DNA of 12,851 nucleotides from Candidatus Uhrbacteria bacterium (GTDB lineage Bacteria > Patescibacteriota > Patescibacteriia > UBA9934 > UBA11717): assembly GCA_013203725.1 (NCBI GenBank), contig JABMPK010000019.1, forward strand, positions 1 to 12,851, given 5' to 3'. Positions 7,299 to 12,299 of this stretch are shown here, piece after piece. The position numbers were made by a program, and so were the translations under genes. The notes beneath the pieces were generated by a model. It was not told where the DNA came from and ran no database searches. It saw nothing but the letters and a program-made list of their open reading frames with translations. How positions within the stretch are numbered: position 1 is the first letter of the stretch; each line of letters begins with the position of its first letter.

Positions 7299-8726
7299 AT
7301 GGCTGATGAACTACACAAGATCCCTCCGCATAACGAAGAGGCCGAACAGTCCTTTTTGGGCGCTCTTTTGATTGATCCAGAGGCGATGATGAAGATTGCG
7401 GACAAAGTTAGACCAGATGATTTTTATTTTGAGAAGCATCGTCACCTATTCGAGGCGATGATCGAGCTCTATTCTAAACACGAACCGATTGACATCCTAT
7501 CTCTGGGTAACCGACTCGATGAGCTCGATAAACTTAAGTATGCAGGAGGTCGCGCGTACATCGCCGAGCTCACAAACATAGTGCCGACCTCTAGCAACAT
7601 TTTGCATTACAGTGGAATCATTCAGAAAAAGTCCACGCTGCGTAGATTGATCACAGCGGCGTCTACGATTTCTAAGATGGGGTACGACGAATCACAAGAC
7701 GACCTGGCTATTGTGCTCGACGAAGCCGAGCAGGCGATGTTTAGTGTTTCAAAAAATCACCTCAAACAATCATTCGTACCAATCAAGTCGATCCTGGCCG
7801 ATGCCTTTGAACGAATCGACCAACTCCACAAAGAACGCGGCAAGTTGCGCGGTGTCCCGACTGGTTACACCGGGCTAGACAACTTGCTGGCAGGATTCCA
7901 GAAAGCGGACCTCGTTATTCTCGCCGCTCGTCCGTCTGTTGGAAAAACAGCGTTCGCACTTTCGTTGATGTTACATGCAGCTGTTAGGCACAAGATTCCA
8001 GTTGGATTGTTCAGTCTCGAGATGAGCAAAGAACAACTTGTTGACCGACTTATTTGTGCGGAGGGTGACATTGACCTATGGAAACTCCGAACAGGAAAAC
8101 TTTCTGACCGTGATGACGACTTTCCGAAAGTTGGAAAAGCACTTGGAGTTTTGGCAGACACGCCTATCTTTATTGACGACTCAGCGTCTGCAAACATCAT
8201 GGAGATTCGCGCAAAGTGTCGTCGCCTAAAGTCCGAGCATGGGCTCGGCATGATCATCATCGACTACTTGCAACTCATGGAGTCGCGTGGTGCAAAAGAA
8301 AACCGAGTTCAAGAGGTTGCAGAAATCTCGCGTGGGCTTAAGCAGATTGCGCGTGAGCTAGAGATTCCGGTGATTGCACTGTCGCAGCTCAGCCGTACTG
8401 TTGAGCAAACAAAGCCGGCTATTCCAAAGCTGTCTCACCTTCGAGAGTCTGGTTCTATCGAGCAAGACGCAGACGTGGTAATGTTTATCTACAGAAAGGC
8501 GGTGGACAAGAACTATCAACCAGACGAACTGTCGCCCGAGGAGAAGAACATTGCAGAAATTCACATTGCAAAACATCGTAACGGACCAACCGGGATCGTT
8601 AAGTTGTACTTTGATGGAGCGCGTGCAACGTTCAGAAACTTGGAACGAAAAATGCCGCCGCAACAGTTCCAGTCTCCATCTGCAATGCCGCCATTACCAA
8701 AAGTCAAAAGTCCAAATCAATACTAA
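7299..8726 (+). CDS. dnaB: Replicative DNA helicase DnaB
   Basis: DnaB is the ring-shaped hexameric helicase that unwinds the replication fork and recruits primase. The 475-residue product has the N-terminal primase-interaction domain beginning PPHNEEAEQSFLGALL (9-24), a linker region and a RecA-like C-terminal domain. The C-terminal domain carries Walker A ARPSVGKTA (210-218, Lys216), a Walker B region MIIIDYLQLM (Asp322), SQLSRTVE, and HRNGPTG with the probable arginine finger near residue 425. No intein interrupts the P-loop or other motifs. The tail (KMPPQQFQSPSAMPPLP and onward) is proline-rich and probably disordered. It is the first gene of a plus-strand run with YbaB and recR, joining replication and repair functions. 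The promoter appears to start transcription on the ATG. Confidence 0.97.
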   Translation: MADELHKIPPHNEEAEQSFLGALLIDPEAMMKIADKVRPDDFYFEKHRHLFEAMIELYSKHEPIDILSLGNRLDELDKLKYAGGRAYIAELTNIVPTSSNILHYSGIIQKKSTLRRLITAASTISKMGYDESQDDLAIVLDEAEQAMFSVSKNHLKQSFVPIKSILADAFERIDQLHKERGKLRGVPTGYTGLDNLLAGFQKADLVILAARPSVGKTAFALSLMLHAAVRHKIPVGLFSLEMSKEQLVDRLICAEGDIDLWKLRTGKLSDRDDDFPKVGKALGVLADTPIFIDDSASANIMEIRAKCRRLKSEHGLGMIIIDYLQLMESRGAKENRVQEVAEISRGLKQIARELEIPVIALSQLSRTVEQTKPAIPKLSHLRESGSIEQDADVVMFIYRKAVDKNYQPDELSPEEKNIAEIHIAKHRNGPTGIVKLYFDGARATFRNLERKMPPQQFQSPSAMPPLPKVKSPNQY

Positions 8727-8734
8727 GCTATTAT

Positions 8735-9022
8735 ATGTTCAACAAGATTAAAGCATTAAAGGACGTTCGATCACAGGCAAAGGTTATTGAGAAAGCGTTA
8801 ACAGCCGTTGAAGTAACAGGTTCTTCAAACGGTGTGGAAATTAAGATGAACGGCAAGCAGGAGGTTCTCTCTGTCACAGTCGACAAGGACGCTTCTCACG
8901 ATGCAATTGAGCGCGGAATCAAAGGAGCGCTTGAGGAAGTAAACAAGAAGCTTCAGAAAGAAATTCAGGAGGCGATGAAGGAAGCCGGTGGAATGCCAGA
9001 CCTGAGCCAGCTTGGTTTGTAA
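8735..9022 (+). CDS. YbaB/EbfC-family nucleoid-associated protein
   Basis: This 95-residue protein has the family layout: a helical start (FNKIKALKDVRSQAKVIEKA), a central sheet with NGVEIKMNGKQEVLSVTVD, and a C-terminal helix (IERGIKGALEEVNKKLQKEI) ending in a GGMPDL tail. The family forms tweezer-like dimers that bind DNA, and its gene is very often found directly upstream of recR, as here. The start lies 8 nt after the dnaB stop, and the stop overlaps the recR ATG by one base (TAATG), so these genes are almost certainly cotranscribed and coupled. Its exact cellular role is unsettled even in model bacteria. No Shine-Dalgarno is visible. Confidence 0.92.
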   Translation: MFNKIKALKDVRSQAKVIEKALTAVEVTGSSNGVEIKMNGKQEVLSVTVDKDASHDAIERGIKGALEEVNKKLQKEIQEAMKEAGGMPDLSQLGL

Positions 9023-9621
9023 TGCGCGAGTACCCAAAGCCAATTCAGAACCTGGTGAACTTGTTCACCTATTTACCCGGAGTGGGGCCAAAAACCGCAC
9101 TCCGTTATGTTTTCTATTTACTGAAACAGCCCAAGGGTACAATCGAGTCAATGGCGCGAGCTCTAACAGAGCTTCAGCTCGCAGTGACCTCTTGCACAGT
9201 TTGCAAGACATACACGACCCAGGATATGTGCGAGATCTGCCGTGACAGCAAGCGCGACCGCACCGTAATCTGCGCCGTCGCCCACCCACGCGACATTGGC
9301 ACAATCGAGTCGGCCGGATTCCGTGGCCGGTACCACGTGCTCGGCGGTACACTCTCGCCAATCGAGGGCATTACGCCAGACACGCTCGAAATCAACTCGC
9401 TCTTGAAGCGGCTCACAGACGAGCCCGCAGTGTCCGAAGTCGTGCTCGCCTTCAACCCAGACATAGAAGGAGAAGCAACCATTATGTACATCTCCAAGCT
9501 ACTCAAAGAGCGTCACTTAAAGGCGTCGAGACTAGCGCGAGGATTACCAGCGGGGTCCGATCTTGAGTTTGCGGACGAGGTTACGCTTGGGGATGCTTTG
9601 AATCGGCGGTGGGAAGTTTAG
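9022..9621 (+). CDS. recR: Recombination mediator protein RecR
   Basis: RecR works with RecO and RecF to load RecA on gapped single-stranded DNA. The 199-residue product is standard length. It has a helix-hairpin-helix LPGVGPKTALRYVFYL (18-33), a zinc finger with Cys58, Cys61, Cys70 and Cys73 (C-x2-C-x8-C-x2-C), and a Toprim domain with HPRDIGTIE (88-96) and RGRYHVLGGTLSPIEGITP. The C-terminal NPDIEGEATIMYI segment and ARGLPAGSDLEFAD complete the fold. The acidic Toprim position before HPRD is Ala87 (E. coli has Glu, other RecRs vary). The start overlaps the YbaB stop by one base. The next gene begins 19 nt later with no terminator between them. Confidence 0.96.
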   Translation: MREYPKPIQNLVNLFTYLPGVGPKTALRYVFYLLKQPKGTIESMARALTELQLAVTSCTVCKTYTTQDMCEICRDSKRDRTVICAVAHPRDIGTIESAGFRGRYHVLGGTLSPIEGITPDTLEINSLLKRLTDEPAVSEVVLAFNPDIEGEATIMYISKLLKERHLKASRLARGLPAGSDLEFADEVTLGDALNRRWEV

Positions 9622-9640
9622 TGAAACAAAATAATCTTTT

Positions 9641-10597
9641 ATGAATCGTATTATAGAGTCGTGTAAGTTTGTTGCTGACAATTCCAAACACATAAAAATT
9701 GATCTGAATAAACTGAACGAATTCAGCGACTCTTTTAAACCTGAGAATGTGATGCACTGGATAGACGAATCCCCTTTTGATATTTCTAAACTAAACCAAA
9801 AAGATAAACTGCATTTTTTATTAGTCTTCAACGCTTTGAGCTTCTCGTACTGGGGCGACCCTAAGTGGAACATTGTCTACAATTCTGAAGAGCTTGATGG
9901 AGCATATGGAATGATTGGGTGTATCGCCAGAGCCGTAGAAAGAAAAATGCCCATCCTAGATGCTAAGTTCCTGTCCAAAATAAGCGAAAAGGACTTTGCA
10001 GAATTTCTTGAAGGAAACGTAGAGGTACCCCTCTTTAAAGAAAGACTTCGGATTATACGAAACATCGGAGCGACACTGGTAAAACAATTTGATGGTGACC
10101 TTACAAACCTGGTAAAAGAAGCCAGTGGAGATTCTCAGAAGCTCGTGGAGCTCATCGTTCAACATCTAGACTCGTTTAATGACGTTTCAAAATACGGCGG
10201 ACAAGATGTCTGCTTCTACAAGCGAGCGCAGCTATTAACTGCTGACATCTTTCAAGCGTTTAAAGGAGAGGGCGTGGGCGGCTTGAAGAACATAGACCAA
10301 CTCACTGCCTGCGCTGATTATAAGCTCCCAATGGTTTTACGAGGCCTGGGTATATTTCAGTACTCCGCCGATCTTACAAACAAGATTGATAGCAAGATCG
10401 AAATATTGAAAGATAGTGAAGAAGAGATCGAATTACGAGCAAACACTTTATGGGCAATAGAACTGATCACGCGCAATGTAAAGAAAAGACTTCCTGAAGT
10501 GGATGCTATCCACGTGAATGATCACGTGTGGCTAATGAGTCAGAATAGAGATAGATTCAATAAGCCGTATCACCTGACTCGAACGACTGCTTACTAA
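9641..10597 (+). CDS. Queuosine salvage hydrolase, DUF2419/Qng1 family
   Basis: I assign this 318-residue protein to the Q-salvage family (DUF2419; human QNG1/C9orf64), which hydrolyses queuosine 5'-phosphate to free queuine for insertion into tRNA by TGT. Compared with my memory of the human protein, matching blocks run in order along the chain. These are SCKFVADNSKHIKID (7-21; human SSKFIAENS...ID), NALSFSYWGD (64-73), FYKRAQLLTAD (192-202), ADYKLPMVLRGLG (225-237), EIELRANTLWAIEL (262-275) and a C-terminus PYHLTRTTAY. The conserved acidic residue in the ADYKLP loop (Asp226) is a plausible active-site residue. The gene follows recR by 19 nt, without a clear Shine-Dalgarno or terminator, and is visibly more A+T-rich than recR, which suggests transfer. 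It should be a soluble cytoplasmic enzyme. It had no recognisable partner gene in this window. Confidence 0.85.
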   Translation: MNRIIESCKFVADNSKHIKIDLNKLNEFSDSFKPENVMHWIDESPFDISKLNQKDKLHFLLVFNALSFSYWGDPKWNIVYNSEELDGAYGMIGCIARAVERKMPILDAKFLSKISEKDFAEFLEGNVEVPLFKERLRIIRNIGATLVKQFDGDLTNLVKEASGDSQKLVELIVQHLDSFNDVSKYGGQDVCFYKRAQLLTADIFQAFKGEGVGGLKNIDQLTACADYKLPMVLRGLGIFQYSADLTNKIDSKIEILKDSEEEIELRANTLWAIELITRNVKKRLPEVDAIHVNDHVWLMSQNRDRFNKPYHLTRTTAY

Positions 10598-10600
10598 TGA

Positions 10601-10629
10601 TTGACAAGAATCCCTCATTTTGTTACTAT
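10601..10629 (+). promoter_or_regulatory. rplU promoter
   Basis: A consensus -35 TTGACA (10601-10606) is followed after 17 nt by TACTAT (10624-10629), preceded by TGT as an extended -10. Initiation near 10636 gives a leader of about 60 nt. The -35 begins 4 nt after the stop of the upstream gene. Confidence 0.7.
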
Positions 10630-10651
10630 CTGGCCATCTAAAAGAACGCCT

Positions 10652-10670
10652 AGCATTTCGCGGAAACGCT
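10652..10670 (+). other. Hairpin in the rplU leader
   Basis: AGC-A-TTTC (10652-10659) pairs with GAAA-C-GCT (10663-10670) around GCG, with one A-C mismatch. It lies in the 60-nt leader of rplU. Ribosomal protein messages often carry autoregulatory leaders, including known L21 leaders in Firmicutes, but I cannot match this one to a described class. Confidence 0.35.
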
Positions 10671-10695
10671 GAGATCGGGCACTAAGTTTCAATAT

Positions 10696-11001
10696 ATGTT
10701 CGCAATTATCAAGAGTGGAGGTAAGCAGCACGTTGTAGAAGAAGGAAAATGGTTTTTGACAGAGAAGATCGACCAGGAGGACGGATCGGCTGTAGAATTT
10801 GACGCTTTGCTCATCTCTGATGACGAAGGTAAAGAGACTAAAGTTGGAACGCCCCTTGCTGGAAAGGTTACTGGCAAGATCATTGAGCACGGTCGCGACA
10901 AGAAGATTTCCGTAATCAAGTACAAGCCAAAGTCGAACTACCGACGAAACGTTGGTCACCGACAGCCGTTCACGAAAGTGATGATCGAAAAAATTGCATA
11001 A
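10696..11001 (+). CDS. rplU: 50S ribosomal protein L21 (bL21)
   Basis: L21 binds 23S rRNA in the large subunit. The 101-residue product begins MFAIIKSGGKQHVVEEGKWF, the standard L21 opening, contains FDALLISDDEGKETKVGTPLAG in the middle, and ends with the rRNA-binding block KPKSNYRRNVGHRQPFTKVMIEKI (typical form YRRKxGHRQ). Its length is normal. In most bacteria rplU is followed by rpmA (L27), but here a strong terminator follows the stop immediately and rpmA is not adjacent. The gene is monocistronic, with its own promoter and structured leader. No Shine-Dalgarno is visible ahead of the ATG; the leader ends in A/T-rich sequence. Confidence 0.97.
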   Translation: MFAIIKSGGKQHVVEEGKWFLTEKIDQEDGSAVEFDALLISDDEGKETKVGTPLAGKVTGKIIEHGRDKKISVIKYKPKSNYRRNVGHRQPFTKVMIEKIA

Positions 11002-11002
11002 G

Positions 11003-11043
11003 AAAAAACGACCCCGCCCTTCGTGAAGAGCGGGGTCGTTTTT
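11003..11043 (+). terminator. Strong intrinsic terminator of rplU
   Basis: CGACCCCGC (11009-11017) pairs perfectly with GCGGGGTCG (11030-11038). The stem extends into an A-run on the left (11003-11008) and is followed by five T. The loop (11018-11029) may fold further with CTTC/GAAG. It begins two bases after the rplU stop. Confidence 0.92.
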
Positions 11044-11058
11044 GTTTGCGTGGACACT

Positions 11059-11087
11059 TTGGTGACAGTCACCTGAGCGTTTATAAT
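11059..11087 (+). promoter_or_regulatory. Orphan promoter-like site overlapping a perfect palindrome
   Basis: A perfect TATAAT (11082-11087) lies 17 nt after TTGGTG (11059-11064). The -35 region overlaps the perfect palindrome GGTGAC-A-GTCACC (11061-11073), which looks like an operator half-site pair. No plus-strand gene follows before 11790; a transcript would enter the repeat island and run antisense to the DUF192 gene. This is tentative. Confidence 0.25.
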
Positions 11088-11110
11088 AAGCACCGCCCAG
11101 CTTCCCTCTT

Positions 11111-11231
11111 TGTCATTGCGAACGGCAGTGAAGCAACCTCGTTAAGCGATCGTTGTGTAATGCTTATTGGGGTTGCTTCGCGTAAAGCGACGTGGTCGCC
11201 ACGCGACTTTACGTCGTTCCTCGCAATGACA
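11111..11231. repeat. Palindromic MITE-like element with TGTCATTGCGA termini
   Basis: The 121-bp element is bounded by perfect 11-bp inverted repeats, TGTCATTGCGA (11111-11121) and TCGCAATGACA (11221-11231). A second inverted pair, GAAGCAACC (11130-11138) and GGTTGCTTC (11171-11179), nests inside. CGTAAAG/CTTTACG with CGTGG/CCACG (11181-11213) forms another hairpin. I recognise the TCATTGCGA...GAAGCAA layout as a dispersed intergenic palindrome found in many bacterial genomes, whose translation gives spurious CHCEER-type proteins; the frame across it here (11142-11327, minus) contains CHCEERRK. No transposase is encoded, so any mobility would need one elsewhere. It lies between rplU and the DUF192 gene. 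Confidence 0.85.
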
Positions 11232-11248
11232 TAATAGGGTCAGCTGAC

Positions 11249-11292
11249 ATTTGCTCGTAGGGACAGATCGCGACCTGTCCCTACGAGCAAAT
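11249..11292. repeat. 44-bp near-perfect palindrome spanning the DUF192 stop
   Basis: ATTTGCTCGTAGGGACAG (11249-11266) pairs perfectly with CTGTCCCTACGAGCAAAT (11275-11292), and the centre ATCGCGAC is itself nearly palindromic. The right arm contains the stop codon of the minus-strand DUF192 gene and its last codons. There is no T-tract, so it is not a typical terminator. It shares GTAGGGAC with the palindrome at 802-829, suggesting a dispersed family. Confidence 0.85.
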
Positions 11293-11733
11293 CTCGTTGG
11301 CGTCTGGCAACTCCGATCCCGGCACAATTCCTAGCTCTGCCGCGCGACCCGCCGGAACCTCGAGGACAATGTTCACAGCATCCTCGCTACTTCTACGTGT
11401 CCAATCATTGTCGGTTTCAATAGGCACGTTGTCTGCTACACCCCTAACCTTCTCGTTCTCGATCCAAATCATGTCGATTGGCACGTGCATATCCAACATC
11501 CAGAAATTTTTAACTTTGTGTTCGGGGAAGCAAAAGATCATTCCATCTCCAATATTTTCTGATCCCGACAATCCTTGCGCCTGTTGATCGAGCGTTATTG
11601 CCGTCGCGACCTTGATGGTGTCGCCGGATGGAGTTTTTATCTTTACAAGGCCGTCAGGTGACGCAGAAGACGCACAACCAGCTCCTAGCAACGCGATTAC
11701 ACTTACTATTGCGAAAGTCTTTACAAAAGGCAT
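11281..11733 (-). CDS. DUF192 family lipoprotein or secreted protein
   Basis: The 150-residue protein starts with a signal sequence (MPFVKTFAIVSVIALLGAGC) whose Cys20 suggests lipid attachment, although the -3 residue is Gly rather than the usual Leu. The remaining chain is DUF192 (PF02643): SGSENIGDGMIFCFPEHKVKNFWMLDM around 56-82, then VPIDMIWIENEKV and LEVPAGRAAELGIVPGSEL. The family is a small beta-rich domain, commonly exported, without an established biochemical role. The ATG at 11733 shares its bases with the -10 box of the divergent gene, so the promoter of that gene lies within this coding region. The last residues (ICS and stop) are encoded by the palindromic repeat at 11249-11292, so the natural C-terminus may have been altered. 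No clear promoter was seen in the 56-bp gap. Confidence 0.88.
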   Translation of the reverse strand: MPFVKTFAIVSVIALLGAGCASSASPDGLVKIKTPSGDTIKVATAITLDQQAQGLSGSENIGDGMIFCFPEHKVKNFWMLDMHVPIDMIWIENEKVRGVADNVPIETDNDWTRRSSEDAVNIVLEVPAGRAAELGIVPGSELPDANEICS

Positions 11734-11738
11734 ATAAT
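11709..11738 (+). promoter_or_regulatory. Promoter of the orphan gene at 11790
   Basis: TTGCGA (11709-11714), an 18-nt spacer and a perfect TATAAT (11733-11738) point to initiation near 11745. The promoter lies inside the first codons of the divergent DUF192 gene; the T of its ATG complement is the first base of the -10 box. Confidence 0.6.
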
Positions 11739-11752
11739 GTGGTTAGATTTAC

Positions 11753-11772
11753 AGGCAACACTTTCGTTGCCT
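11753..11772 (+). other. 5'-leader hairpin of the orphan gene
   Basis: AGGCAAC (11753-11759) pairs perfectly with GTTGCCT (11766-11772) around ACTTTC. It would lie about 8 nt from the predicted 5' end of the message and 6 nt before the ribosome binding site. It could stabilise the transcript or gate translation. Confidence 0.5.
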
Positions 11773-11778
11773 TTGACT

Positions 11779-11784
11779 GGGGAG
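11779..11784 (+). promoter_or_regulatory. Strong ribosome binding site deciding a GTG start
   Basis: GGGGAG lies 5 nt before the in-frame GTG at 11790. It is the only strong Shine-Dalgarno in the window. The open frame extends upstream to 11628, but that part precedes the promoter and overlaps the DUF192 gene, so this site fixes the start. Confidence 0.7.
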
Positions 11785-11789
11785 AGAAC

Positions 11790-12245
11790 GTGACTGCTGA
11801 ATGTGCAAAACTTGAAGTTGGAACTGTGGTCCAATTGGAGAAACTCGAGGCGTTTCTTCAGGACCTCGCCCTGCACATGGGCGAAGAAGAGGGGTACAAC
11901 GAGATCGGGAGGTTTGAGCGATGGTTCATCGACATCCTGACGATCCTTGTCGATGACGCGTCCAAGGCTCTGGCGACCAGCTGGCGTCTTGGCCGGAAGA
12001 AGAGGCTCATGGTTGAGGCGGGGCGAAAGTTCCCCAACAAGCTCGACAGCAAGCTTCGGAAGGCGCGGACCGAATGCGCTACTTGTCTCGCGGGAATCAA
12101 GGACGTGATCGATGAGCCGGCAGCCCGCATCCTGCGTGGCATGGGGTTCCTGTACCACAGCATCGTCGAGTTCGTCTGCGAGCTCGCGAGTGGCAACAAG
12201 GATCCCAAGCCGATGGTGTGGGACACAAGACTGATTGAAGCCTAG
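11790..12245 (+). CDS. Orphan helical protein, function unknown
   Basis: I do not recognise this protein of 151 residues counted from the GTG at 11790. It is soluble, with no signal peptide or membrane segment, and looks mostly helical. An acidic amphipathic N-terminal half (LEKLEAFLQDLALHMGEEEGYNEIGRF) is followed by FIDILTILVDDASKALATSW. A basic middle (RLGRKKRLMVEAGRKFPNKLDSKLRKAR) comes next, then a C-terminal helix pair with two close Cys (ECATCLAG) and ILRGMGFLYHSIVEFVCEL. The basic stretch could bind nucleic acid, but that is a guess. The gene has its own promoter, a leader hairpin, a strong ribosome binding site and a strong terminator, so it looks well expressed and monocistronic. 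Its G+C-rich codon choice (CTC, CTG, CGG, GTC) differs from its neighbours. Confidence 0.7.
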   Translation: MTAECAKLEVGTVVQLEKLEAFLQDLALHMGEEEGYNEIGRFERWFIDILTILVDDASKALATSWRLGRKKRLMVEAGRKFPNKLDSKLRKARTECATCLAGIKDVIDEPAARILRGMGFLYHSIVEFVCELASGNKDPKPMVWDTRLIEA

Positions 12246-12263
12246 AAGAGAAGAACTACGTGT

Positions 12264-12299
12264 GTCACGAGCCCTTGCTGGCTCGTGGCTTTTTCTTTT
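12264..12299 (+). terminator. Terminator of the orphan gene, overlapping the convergent coding end
   Basis: GTCACGAGCC (12264-12273) pairs with GGCTCGTGGC (12280-12289), with one wobble, around CTTGCT. A T-rich run (12290-12299) follows. The same bases on the minus strand encode the last residues and TGA stop of the glycosyl transferase (KKKPRASKGS). Confidence 0.9.

Noticed and set aside
9280..9300. Ala87 at the acidic Toprim position of RecR as evidence of lost function
   Set aside because: Other functional RecR proteins, as I recall them, also vary here (for example Gln in Bacillus), so it is not a reliable sign of inactivity.
11002..11110. A short rpmA (L27) gene after rplU
   Set aside because: No frame with the L27 start (AHKKG-type) occurs; the terminator follows rplU directly.
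11003..11292. CRISPR array in the repeat-rich stretch
   Set aside because: The repeats are inverted and nested, with no regular direct repeat-spacer pattern and no cas gene nearby.
11142..11327. Minus-strand 61-residue frame containing CHCEERRK
   Set aside because: This is translation of the palindromic repeat, a known source of spurious proteins.
11628..11789. Upstream extension of the orphan gene
   Set aside because: It overlaps the start of DUF192 on the other strand and precedes the -10 box at 11733-11738; a strong ribosome site supports the GTG at 11790.
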